From Hyphomicrobiales bacterium (lineage in GTDB: Bacteria; Pseudomonadota; Alphaproteobacteria; Rhizobiales; Beijerinckiaceae): a stretch of 45,834 bases of DNA. Under the pieces are notes generated by a model that saw nothing but the letters and a program-made list of their open reading frames with translations, searched no databases and was not told the origin of the DNA. This document shows, piece by piece, positions 33,323-41,069 of this stretch. The stretch spans positions 1-45,834 of the forward strand of contig JAQGKM010000185.1 in NCBI GenBank assembly GCA_028290125.1, in the 5' to 3' direction. Within the stretch, counting starts at the first letter, position 1, and each line of letters opens with the position of its first letter. The position numbers were made by a program, and so were the translations under genes.

Positions 33323-34453
33323 GTGAAGGATCGTAAGTCTAGTCTAGTCGGAGGCGCAGCCTTCGGCCATATCCAGGTCGAACGCGCGATCGCCGAAGTT
33401 CGCTCGGGCCGTCCCGTACTCGTGACCTCGCCGCAAGGCGCCCTCATCGCCGCTACCTTCGAGGCGCTGGACGAAGCGTTCATGGCAGAGCTCACGCCTG
33501 TGGCGCAAGGGCGCGCGCGCCTGGTGCTCGCAGCGCCGCGTCTGCGCCGCCTCGGCGTCGAGCGCCAGACGGCCGGCCTCATCGCCCTGCCGACTCTCGA
33601 TTTCGCCCGCATCGCAGCGCTATCCGTCGAACTCGACGGACGCATCGACGCGCCGGTCGCGTCTCTCACGCAAGGCGATGAAGCCGCGCTCGAACTCGCC
33701 CGGCTGGCGCTCGTCCTGCCAGCCGTCGTCACCGTGCCGGTGGACGCGGACGCGAGCGAGACCGCCGGGCTGTTGCGCGTCTCCGTCGAAGAGATCTCGC
33801 AGTACCGTTCGCAGGAGCAGCATGCGCTGAAGCTCATCTCGCGCGCGCCCGTGCCGCTCGAAGGCGCGCCCGATAGCGAATTTGTGATTGTCCGCGGCGG
33901 CGAGGGCTTGCGCGATCAGGTGGCGGTGATCGTCGGCAAGCCGGACTTTTCCGCGCCCGTCACCGTGCGTCTGCATTCGGCCTGTCTCACCGGCGATTTG
34001 TTCGGTTCGCTGAAGTGCGATTGCGGCGACCAGTTGCGCCACACCGCGAAATTCATGGCCGAGAATGGCGGCGGCGTGCTGCTCTACCTCGACCAGGAAG
34101 GCCGTGGCAACGGCATCTCCAACAAGATCCGCGCCTATCGCCTTCAGGCGCAAGGCTTCGACACCTACGACGCCGACGAGGTGCTGGGCTTCGATCACGA
34201 TCAGCGTGGTTTTGCCTTCGCGGGTCTGATGCTGAAGCAGCTGGGCGTCACCGCAGTGCGTGTGATGACCAACAATCCGGTGAAGATCGCCGCGCTCGAA
34301 GACGCCGGGCTCGATGTCGCCGGCAACCAGCGCATCATCGGGCGGCTGACCGACCAGAACGTTCGCTATCTCGCCTCGAAGCGGGATCGCGCCGGACATT
34401 TTATCGATGTATTGGACAAGGCGCCGCCTGCGCATGGCGGGGCCAAGGACTGA
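33323..34453 (+). CDS. ribA: GTP cyclohydrolase II with degenerate DHBP-synthase-like N-terminus
   Basis: About 376 residues from GTG at 33323 (GAGGG upstream; the frame opens earlier at an ATG at 33251). The C-terminal half is GTP cyclohydrolase II: R-L-H-S-A-C-L-T-G-D-L-F-G-S-L-K-C-D-C-G supplies the three zinc Cys, then D-Q-E-G-R-G-N-G-I-S-N-K-I-R-A-Y, and T-N-N-P-V-K-I. A conserved R-D-F/Y after the LGF motif is R-G-F here. The N-terminal 150 residues follow the outline of RibB but without its acidic catalytic cluster. It opens GTP to a diaminopyrimidine. Its place next to a RibD-C and opposite a PTPS-like operon suggests a paralogue in specialised metabolism rather than the housekeeping riboflavin enzyme. 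Confidence 0.85.
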   Translation: MKDRKSSLVGGAAFGHIQVERAIAEVRSGRPVLVTSPQGALIAATFEALDEAFMAELTPVAQGRARLVLAAPRLRRLGVERQTAGLIALPTLDFARIAALSVELDGRIDAPVASLTQGDEAALELARLALVLPAVVTVPVDADASETAGLLRVSVEEISQYRSQEQHALKLISRAPVPLEGAPDSEFVIVRGGEGLRDQVAVIVGKPDFSAPVTVRLHSACLTGDLFGSLKCDCGDQLRHTAKFMAENGGGVLLYLDQEGRGNGISNKIRAYRLQAQGFDTYDADEVLGFDHDQRGFAFAGLMLKQLGVTAVRVMTNNPVKIAALEDAGLDVAGNQRIIGRLTDQNVRYLASKRDRAGHFIDVLDKAPPAHGGAKD

Positions 34454-34457
34454 TTTC

Positions 34458-36773
34458 ATGCTGGACCGAACGCCAGGCGCGCGTGGCCACTACCCGGCCG
34501 CGTTTTTCATCTACGCCCTCGCGGCTCTGGCGCTTGCATCTCCTTGGCTTTCGGGTCGTTACACGATCCCGTGGGACGCCAAGGCGCATTTCTATCCGCA
34601 GCTCGTGTTCCTCGCGAAGGCGCTGCAGAACGGTGAATCGCCGTTCTGGAATCCGGATGTCTTCGCCGGCTCCTTTCACATCGCCGATCCGCAATCGCTG
34701 ATCTTCACGCTGCCCTTCTGGCTCGTCGCGAAATTTGTGCGCGACCCCGGCTTCATCGCAGCCGACGCCACCGTCTTCGTCATGATCGCGCTCGGCGGAG
34801 CGGCCATCATGCTGCATTTCCGGGATCGCGGCTGGCATCCCGCCGGCGCCATCGTGGCGGCCTTGAGTTTCGCTTTCGGCGGTTCGGCCGCGTGGCGCGT
34901 CCAGCATGTCGGCGAAGTCCTGAGCCTCGCCTTCTTCGCCATCACGTTTCTCTTTCTCGCGCGCGTCCTGCAGCGCGGCGGCCTGATCAACGGCGTCTGC
35001 GCCGGCCTGTTCGCCGGGCTGATGCTGATCGGCCGCGACCAGATCGCCTATCTCTGCGCGATCGTGCTGGCGATCTATGCGGTCGGCGGCCTGCTCGAGG
35101 CGCGCGCGCGCCGCGTCGTCGGTTCGCTGGCGGCGGCGGCCATCACGGGTCTCGCGGTCATCGCCGTGCCGATCCTGCTGACGATCATCCTTGCGCAGGA
35201 ATCCACCCGCGTGCTGATCGACTTCCAGGGTGCTGCGCGCGGCTCCCTGCATCCCGCCGCGTTGCTGACGGCGGTCGTGGCCAACCTCTATGGCGTCGAC
35301 GGTCCGCTGCAGAGCTTCTGGGGGCCGCCCTCGCAACAGGTCTGGGGCGGCGACTACAATCTCGCGCGCAACATGGCGAGCATCTATTTAGGCGCGCTGC
35401 CGCTGATCGGCTTCCTCGGGTTCGGTCTCGCGGCCGCCGCGCTGTTCCGGCGCGAGATGGCGGCGTTGCTCATCGCCTTCGTGCTGATGGTGCTGTATGC
35501 GCTCGGCGACTTCACGCCCTTCTTCAGGCTGGCGTTCCATCTGCCGGGCGTGGATCTGTTTCGCCGCCCGTCGGACGCGACTTTTCCACTGTGCGCGCTG
35601 GCGTCGATCATGGGCGGCTACGCCGTCCATCTCTATGTCACGCAAATGCGTCGCCAGACGTTCGCGCACATCGTCCTGCCGGTCCTCGCCATCGCGCTCG
35701 CCTTCGGCGGCGCCGTCGCGGTGGCGTGGTGGAAAGGGCGCCTCGAGCAGGCCGCCATGCCGCTCGCTGTCGCGGGCGCCTGCCTTCTCGTCTCGATGAT
35801 CACGCTGTGGCTCGCGCGCCTGTTCGCGCCCGAGCGTGGCACGACGGCGCTGGTGCTCGTCGCGCTGTGCATGGCGGGCGACCTCGCGCTCTCCAACGGG
35901 CCGAATGAATCGACCGCGCTGCCGCCCGCCCATTACGACGTGATGCGGCCGGACACGAACAACGAGACGATCTCGCTGCTGCGCCAGCGGCTGGCAGAAA
36001 CCGCCGGACCCGACCGCATCGATCGCGTCGAACTCGCGGCTGTGGGCTTCGACTGGCCCAATCTCGGCATGATCCACGGCTTCCAGCATGATCTCGGCTA
36101 CAATCCGGTGCGCCTCGCCTGGTACGTCGAAGCCACTGGCGCGCAGGATCATGTCGCGACGATCGAGCAGCGCCACTTCTCGCCGCTGTTCCCGTCCTAC
36201 CGCTCGCTGCTCGCCGACATGCTGGGCCTGCGCTTCATCGCCTCGGGCGTGCCGCTGAACGAATTCGACAAGACGCTGAAGCGCGGCGACCTCGTCGAGG
36301 TCGCGCGCACGAAGGACGCCTATGTCTACGAGAACCCGCGCGCGCTGCCGCGCGTGCTGCTCACGACCAAATCCCGCGGCGCCGATTTTGGCGACCTGAT
36401 GAAGACCGGCGCCTGGCCGGCGTTCAACCCGCGCGAGACGGTGTTGCTGGAAGGCGCCGACGTCACCGATGCGCGCGCGCGCCGCGCGGGGTCGGCACGC
36501 ATCCTTGCTTATGAAAACACGCAGGTGCGCGTCGCCGTCGATGCGCCCGATGGCGGCTGGCTTGTGTTGAACGATGTCTGGCATCCGTGGTGGCGCGTCG
36601 AGGTGGACGGCGCGCCAGCGCAGATGCTGCGCGCCAACGTCATCTTCCGCGCGGTCGCGCTGCCGCCGGGTGCCCGGCAGGTGCGCTTCTTCTTCGATCC
36701 GGCCCGCGGCCTGCGCACCAGCGTCAGCGAAGCTTTCGCGAAAACCTGGACGGGCGCAAAGCCGCGCAATTGA
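34458..36773 (+). CDS. YfhO-type polytopic membrane protein (GT-C-like)
   Basis: A 771-residue inner-membrane protein with about a dozen helices (about 15-500) and a C-terminal periplasmic beta domain. The first loop has W-D-A-K-A-H-F-Y-P-Q, an acidic loop typical of GT-C transferases, and the C-terminus has the YfhO signature G-G-W-L-V-L-N-D-V-W-H-P-W-W-R-V-E-V-D-G followed by A-N-V-I-F-R-A-V-x-L-P-P-G. YfhO relatives add sugars from lipid-linked donors to lipoteichoic acid or other surface polymers. The ATG at 34458 is used; it lies four bases after the ribA stop. The flippase-like gene downstream fits a role in surface glycan. Confidence 0.85.
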   Translation: MLDRTPGARGHYPAAFFIYALAALALASPWLSGRYTIPWDAKAHFYPQLVFLAKALQNGESPFWNPDVFAGSFHIADPQSLIFTLPFWLVAKFVRDPGFIAADATVFVMIALGGAAIMLHFRDRGWHPAGAIVAALSFAFGGSAAWRVQHVGEVLSLAFFAITFLFLARVLQRGGLINGVCAGLFAGLMLIGRDQIAYLCAIVLAIYAVGGLLEARARRVVGSLAAAAITGLAVIAVPILLTIILAQESTRVLIDFQGAARGSLHPAALLTAVVANLYGVDGPLQSFWGPPSQQVWGGDYNLARNMASIYLGALPLIGFLGFGLAAAALFRREMAALLIAFVLMVLYALGDFTPFFRLAFHLPGVDLFRRPSDATFPLCALASIMGGYAVHLYVTQMRRQTFAHIVLPVLAIALAFGGAVAVAWWKGRLEQAAMPLAVAGACLLVSMITLWLARLFAPERGTTALVLVALCMAGDLALSNGPNESTALPPAHYDVMRPDTNNETISLLRQRLAETAGPDRIDRVELAAVGFDWPNLGMIHGFQHDLGYNPVRLAWYVEATGAQDHVATIEQRHFSPLFPSYRSLLADMLGLRFIASGVPLNEFDKTLKRGDLVEVARTKDAYVYENPRALPRVLLTTKSRGADFGDLMKTGAWPAFNPRETVLLEGADVTDARARRAGSARILAYENTQVRVAVDAPDGGWLVLNDVWHPWWRVEVDGAPAQMLRANVIFRAVALPPGARQVRFFFDPARGLRTSVSEAFAKTWTGAKPRN

Positions 36774-36945
36774 CACGCCTGCGGCGCCGCATCGGCGCCC
36801 TTTCCACGCTTCGCATGCTTTGTGAACGCGCAGCCGCGAGCGTGACGGCGGGGCGGGGGTTGCCCTCGCCAGCTCACGTCGCCATAACGCAGTTGCGCGC
36901 GCCGGGAGCCTTTCCTGCCAGGCGCCGATCGGTCAACGAGGCGAT

Positions 36946-38016
36946 ATGACAAGGTCCATGCGGGATGAAACGGACGGGGCGAAGCGGGCCGGCGCAGATC
37001 ATGCGCCGCAGCTTCCTGTCGTCACGCCCGAGGATCCCCAGCTGGCGCGGCGTCGCCGCCTGTGGAGCCGCATCGGCGCTGGCTTCAGCGTCTGCATCCT
37101 CGCGCTGTCGGTGTGGGTGCTCGGGCGCACCATCGCGGGCCTGCACTGGGGCGAGCTGCGCGCCGCCATCGCGGCGACCAGCCTCGAGCAGATCGTCGCC
37201 GCATCTCTGCTGACGGCGGTCTCCTACATCTCGCTCACCGGCTACGACGCCGTCGCGCTGCGCCAGTTGCGCATCCGCGTGCCCTATCGCACGACGGCGC
37301 TGGCGTCGTTCACCAGCTATGCGATCTCGTTCACGCTCGGCTTTCCGCTCGTGACGGCCGGCACGGTGCGCTACTGGATCTACTCACGCGTCGGCGTCAG
37401 CGCCGGAAAGGTCGCGAGCCTGACGGTGATCGCCGGACTCACCTTCTGGCTCGGCATGGCGCTTGTGATCGGCGTGGCGCTCACCATCCAGCCCGACGCC
37501 ATTTCGGTCGTGAACCGGCTCAAGGGCTGGGCCAATCTGCTGATCGGCCTCGGCGTGCTTAGCGCCATCATGTTCTATCTGGCGTGGATCTCGCGCGGCC
37601 ATCGCCGCGTCAGCCTGCAGGGGCTGCGGCTCGAAGTTCCGGGCCTCACCCTGACGCTGAGCCAGATGCTGCTCGGCGTGGTCGACCTCGGCTGCGCCGC
37701 CGGCGCGCTCTACGTCATCCTGCCGGCGGGGCATGAGCTCGACTTCATCAGCTTCTGCGCGACCTATGTCTTCGCCTGCCTGCTCGGCATCGCCAGCCAC
37801 ATGCCCGGCGGCATCGGCGCCTTCGAGGCGACCATGCTCAACACGGTCCCGGCGCCGTCGCCCGAGGCCCTGTTCGCCTCGCTGCTGCTGTTCCGCATGA
37901 TCTACTACGTCGCGCCGTTCGTGCTGGCGCTGGCGCTGCTTGGCGCCAACGAGAGCATCCGCCGCTGGAACAGCCTGCGCGCCGCCATGAGCCGTCCGGA
38001 CGACGAGGGCGCCTAG
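36946..38016 (+). CDS. UPF0104/AglD-like membrane protein
   Basis: A 356-residue membrane protein of the lysylphosphatidylglycerol synthase transmembrane-region (UPF0104, AglD-like) family, with about eight helices (from about 45 to 340). Family marks are S-Y-I-S-L-T-G-Y-D near 88-96, S-Y-A-I-S-F-T-L-G-F near 125-134 and A-S-H-M-P-G-G-I-G-A-F-E near 283-294. The catalytic soluble domain of MprF is absent, so it is a stand-alone transporter-like part, thought to flip lipids or lipid-linked sugars. It follows the YfhO-type gene after 172 bases and could act with it. Confidence 0.88.
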   Translation: MTRSMRDETDGAKRAGADHAPQLPVVTPEDPQLARRRRLWSRIGAGFSVCILALSVWVLGRTIAGLHWGELRAAIAATSLEQIVAASLLTAVSYISLTGYDAVALRQLRIRVPYRTTALASFTSYAISFTLGFPLVTAGTVRYWIYSRVGVSAGKVASLTVIAGLTFWLGMALVIGVALTIQPDAISVVNRLKGWANLLIGLGVLSAIMFYLAWISRGHRRVSLQGLRLEVPGLTLTLSQMLLGVVDLGCAAGALYVILPAGHELDFISFCATYVFACLLGIASHMPGGIGAFEATMLNTVPAPSPEALFASLLLFRMIYYVAPFVLALALLGANESIRRWNSLRAAMSRPDDEGA

Positions 38017-38915
38017 CGGTCGGGTTCGCCGCCGTCGCGCAAATAAGCTTGAGCGTCGAGGACGATGCGGTCGTCGGCCTCGCCGATAGCCTTCTTGTCC
38101 TTCCCCTCATAATCGACGCTGAGCAGGATGTGGCGGATCACCTCCAGTCGCGCGCGCCGCTTGTCGTTGGCGCGGATGATGGTCCAGGGCGCCTCGGCGC
38201 GGTCGGTGGCCTCCAGCATGGCGTCATAAGCGCGCGAATAGTCGTCCCATTTCTCGATCGCCTTGAAGTCGATGTCCGACAATTTCCAGCGGGCCAGCGG
38301 GTCGCGCCAGCGCGCGTGCAGGCGCTTCATCTGCATCTCGCGCCCGATCGTCAGGAAGATCTTGATCAACCGCACGCCGTCGCGCGCCAGCATGGCCTCG
38401 ACGTGCGGGGCCTCCTCGAGGAACTTCGCGGTCTGCTCCGGCGTGCAGAAACCGAACACCGGCTCGACGCCGGCGCGGTTGTACCAGGAGCGGTCGAAGA
38501 TCGCGATCTGCCCGGCGGTCGGCATGTTGGACAGGTAGCGCTGGAAATACCATTGCCCGGCTTCGGTCTCGGTTGGCTTCGACAGCGCGATGACGTGAGC
38601 GGAGCGCGGGTTGAGATGGGCGGTGAGGCGGTTGATCGCGCCGCCCTTGCCGGCGGCGTCGCGTCCCTCGAAGACCACAACAACACGCGCGCCGGCTTTC
38701 TTGATGCTGGCGAGCATGTGGACGAGCTCGACCTGCAGCTTGCGCAACTCCTTCTCGTAGGCCTCCGCCTTCAACTTGTCGGCGTAGGGGAAGCCGCCCG
38801 AGGCGAGCGCCTTGTCGTCGATCTCCTTGGGCAGCTCATCCAGCGTGATGTCGAACTTGCGCCACGGCGCCTTCGCGCCGGACCTGCCATTCTTGCGCTG
38901 CTTGTCGTCGGCCAT
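38013..38915 (-). CDS. ppk2: Polyphosphate kinase 2
   Basis: A 300-residue PPK2 that moves phosphate between polyphosphate and nucleoside diphosphates. Walker A is G-R-D-A-A-G-K-G-G near 83-91, and Walker B with lid Arg is F-D-R-S-W-Y-N-R-A-G near 141-150, both intact. A single domain, so class I (ADP/GDP phosphorylating) or III. The stop overlaps the end of the flippase-like gene by four bases on the opposite strand. It is divergent from the PhoR-like kinase gene, placing phosphate storage beside a putative phosphate sensor kinase. Confidence 0.93.
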   Translation of the reverse strand: MADDKQRKNGRSGAKAPWRKFDITLDELPKEIDDKALASGGFPYADKLKAEAYEKELRKLQVELVHMLASIKKAGARVVVVFEGRDAAGKGGAINRLTAHLNPRSAHVIALSKPTETEAGQWYFQRYLSNMPTAGQIAIFDRSWYNRAGVEPVFGFCTPEQTAKFLEEAPHVEAMLARDGVRLIKIFLTIGREMQMKRLHARWRDPLARWKLSDIDFKAIEKWDDYSRAYDAMLEATDRAEAPWTIIRANDKRRARLEVIRHILLSVDYEGKDKKAIGEADDRIVLDAQAYLRDGGEPDR

Positions 38916-39029
38916 CAGTCAATCTCCTTGCAGGCTTGAGCGTGCCCCCGCCGCCGAAAACCTGCAAGCTTGATCCAGACCGCGCTCTGCCGTCATAAAG
39001 ACATCACGTGACGCGCGCAGGAAACAGGC

Positions 39030-40070
39030 ATGCCCGGCAGACTGGACATCTTCGTGGAGGCGCTGCCCGATCCGGTGCTGGTGATCGGGCGGGGGCAGCG
39101 CATCGTTGCGGCCAATATCGCCGCGCGCCATCTGTTTCCGGCCCTGCTCGAGCACATTTCCCTGCCAATGGTGATCCGCTCGCCCGACCTGCTCGACGCC
39201 ACGGCGCGCGTCTTTGCAGGCGGCGCGGCGACCACCACGATGCTGCACGAGCGCGTGCCGGTCGAACGCGTCTTCGAGGTCCATGCCGCGCCATTGCGCG
39301 ACGATGGCGTCGATTTCGCCGTGCTCACGCTCCGCGACCTCACGGCGGCGCGCAGGGTCGAAAAGATGCGCGTCGATTTCATCGCCAACGCAAGCCACGA
39401 ACTGCGCACGCCGCTCGCCTCGCTGCTCGGTTTCATCGAGACGCTGCAGGGCGCGGCGAAGGACGATGCGGCTGCGCGCGAGCGGTTTCTCACCATCATG
39501 CGCGACCAGGGTCAGCGCATGGCGCGGCTGATCGACGATCTCCTGTCGCTGTCGCAGATCGAGCAGCAGCAGCATCTGCGTCCGCAATCGCCGGTCGATC
39601 TGGTCGAGATCGTGCGTCATTGCGCCGACGCGTTGACGCCGGTTGCGCAAGAGAATGCGGTCACGATTTCAATCGAGGCGCCCGACAGGCTCGTGGTCGC
39701 CGGCAATCGCGACGAACTGACCCGCGTCGCCGAGAACCTGATCGAAAACGCCATCAAATACGGGGCGAGCGACAGCGGCGCGCCGAGCAGCGTCGAGGTG
39801 GTGATCTCGCTGGTGAAGCTCGGCGAAACCCGCACCGGCGCGCGCTTGTCCGTGCGCGACCATGGCGCCGGCATCGCCGCCGAGCATCTGCCGCGACTGA
39901 CCGAACGGTTCTATCGCGTGGACGCGGGCAAGAGCCGCGCGAAAGGCGGCACCGGCCTCGGGCTGGCGCTGGTCAAGCACATCGTCGCCCGTCATCGCGG
40001 CCAGCTGCGCGTCGCGAGCCGGCCGGGCGATGGCGCAGAATTCACGGTCGATCTTCCGCTCGACACCTGA
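39030..40070 (+). CDS. phoR: PhoR-like sensor histidine kinase, apparently soluble
   Basis: A 346-residue kinase: PAS-like domain (1-105, L-P-D-P-V-L-V-I-G-R-G-Q-R), HisKA with phospho-His in S-H-E-L-R-T-P-L (about 125), and HATPase with N-L-I-E-N-A-I-K-Y and G-G-T-G-L-G-L-A-L. This is the PhoR cytoplasmic plan, and alphaproteobacterial phosphate sensors of this size are common, but no membrane helix is visible at the N-terminus. The usual pst-phoU-phoB genes do not follow: an intrinsic terminator and then gcrA on the other strand do. The PhoR label is by similarity of the kinase core and the ppk2 neighbour. Confidence 0.75.
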   Translation: MPGRLDIFVEALPDPVLVIGRGQRIVAANIAARHLFPALLEHISLPMVIRSPDLLDATARVFAGGAATTTMLHERVPVERVFEVHAAPLRDDGVDFAVLTLRDLTAARRVEKMRVDFIANASHELRTPLASLLGFIETLQGAAKDDAAARERFLTIMRDQGQRMARLIDDLLSLSQIEQQQHLRPQSPVDLVEIVRHCADALTPVAQENAVTISIEAPDRLVVAGNRDELTRVAENLIENAIKYGASDSGAPSSVEVVISLVKLGETRTGARLSVRDHGAGIAAEHLPRLTERFYRVDAGKSRAKGGTGLGLALVKHIVARHRGQLRVASRPGDGAEFTVDLPLDT

Positions 40071-40082
40071 CGGGCGAAATGA

Positions 40083-40108
40083 AAAAGGCCGGGTCGCCCC
40101 GGCCTTTT
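40083..40108. terminator. Bidirectional intrinsic terminator
   Basis: Stem AAAAGGCCGGG / CCCGGCCTTTT with TCGC loop, between the convergent kinase and gcrA genes. Confidence 0.9.
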
Positions 40109-40127
40109 CTCCGTTCCACTCGCGTCG

Positions 40128-40652
40128 TCAGCCGATGCGCGTGAGTTGCTGGGCGCGACGTTCGCGTTCCCGGCGGCGCTCCTGCGCCGGCTGGTAGGCG
40201 ATGCGCGCGTGATGCATGCAATAGGGGCCGCCGGCGGGGCTCCGGGATCCGCAGAAGCGGAATTCCGGGGTGGTCGGGTCGCCGACCGGCCAACGGCACA
40301 TGCTTTCACGCAGGTCCATGATCTCCACCATTTCCGACATGGGAATGACCACGTCTTCCATCGGGAGAGGCTCGGGGGCTTCCATCGGGCGGAAAGCGAC
40401 CGCCAGATTGCCTCGAGAGATCGGAGCCGCAGGGCGCGGGCTCGCGGGACGCGGAGCCGGAGCCCGCGTGCGCTGCCGGGGCGTGGCCGCCGCGGGAGCT
40501 TTCACCCGGCCGGAAAGGCCGAGTCTATGCACTTTGCCAATGACGGCATTGCGCGTGATGCCGTGGGAGAGCTCCGCCGCAATCTGACTGGCGCTGAGGC
40601 CGTCGAGCCAGAGTTTGCGAAGTAGGTCCACACGTTCATCGGTCCAGGACAT
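40128..40652 (-). CDS. gcrA: Cell-cycle transcriptional regulator GcrA
   Basis: A 174-residue cell-cycle factor that binds sigma-70 and recognises GANTC sites methylated by CcrM. The N-terminal helix-turn-helix is intact: S-W-T-D-E-R-V-D-L-L then I-T-R-N-A-V-I-G-K-V-H-R-L-G-L-S-G-R. A Pro/Ala-rich linker follows, and the C-terminal sigma-binding part has C-R-W-P-V-G-D-P and F-C-G with Y-C-x-x-H. The ATG at 40652 is chosen for its GGAGG at eight bases; the TTG at 40667 would include the ribosome site. It is divergent from argD. Five GANTC sites lie upstream. Confidence 0.95.
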   Translation of the reverse strand: MSWTDERVDLLRKLWLDGLSASQIAAELSHGITRNAVIGKVHRLGLSGRVKAPAAATPRQRTRAPAPRPASPRPAAPISRGNLAVAFRPMEAPEPLPMEDVVIPMSEMVEIMDLRESMCRWPVGDPTTPEFRFCGSRSPAGGPYCMHHARIAYQPAQERRRERERRAQQLTRIG

Positions 40653-40680
40653 GATGTCGTCCTCCAAGGTCCGCCAAATA

Positions 40681-40883
40681 GAATCCGGGAGCGCACGCTG
40701 CGCCGGACAAAGCCGGCGTCGTTAAACGCTAATGCACTCTCTCGGAAGGTCCGCCGCACGAGATGTCGTATTCGACGGATTGAACGCTACACTAGTGGTT
40801 GAATCTGGCGCAAGACTCGGGGCCGTTAAGGATTTGTTTTCCCCAGCGAGTTGCATTTTCGACTCACTTTGAGCCATGGAATC
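40681..40883. promoter_or_regulatory. Cluster of five GANTC (CcrM) sites upstream of gcrA
   Basis: GAATC at 40681, GAATC at 40801, GACTC at 40814, GACTC at 40861 and GAATC at 40879. By chance about one would be expected per 256 bases. CcrM methylates these sites and GcrA reads them, so this may be a self-control region. Confidence 0.7.
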
Positions 40884-40951
40884 GGGCGTTTCCGCGTGTT
40901 TTCGTGTCATTCGCACAATAGTCGCAAGGCTTTCTGCACGCAGGACGTCAA

Positions 40952-40980
40952 TTGACCGGGGACGCCGGAGAAACTACACT
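40952..40980 (+). promoter_or_regulatory. Sigma-70 promoter of argD-argF-hslO
   Basis: TTGACC (40952-40957), 17-base spacer, TACACT (40975-40980). Predicted start of transcription near 40987, leaving a leader of about 83 bases. Confidence 0.7.
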
Positions 40981-40991
40981 TGACATCCAGA

Positions 40992-41046
40992 TGCCGCCCT
41001 TCCGGGGCGGCACTTTCTTTTCTGGATCCGCCTTTGTTGCGGATCC
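40992..41046 (+). promoter_or_regulatory. Two-hairpin leader of argD
   Basis: Hairpin 1: TGCCGCCC / GGGCGGCA (40992-40999, 41005-41012) followed by CTTTCTTTT, a terminator-like shape. Hairpin 2: GGATCCGC / GCGGATCC (41024-41031, 41039-41046). Both are perfect stems. Regulation by attenuation is possible but inferred. Confidence 0.55.
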
Positions 41047-41069
41047 GTCGTCGCATCGGAGTGAGACCC

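Larger units (their letters stand above)
40653..41069. other. Intergenic control region between gcrA and argD
   Basis: About 415 bases without a supportable gene. It holds five GANTC methylation sites near gcrA (40681-40883), a sigma-70 promoter (40952-40980) and two hairpins in the argD leader. A 64-codon frame on the minus strand (40722-40916) has low-complexity content and no clear ribosome site, so it is not called. Confidence 0.7.

Noticed and set aside
40722..40916. 64-codon minus-strand frame upstream of gcrA
   Set aside because: No ribosome site, low-complexity content, and it overlaps the GANTC control region.
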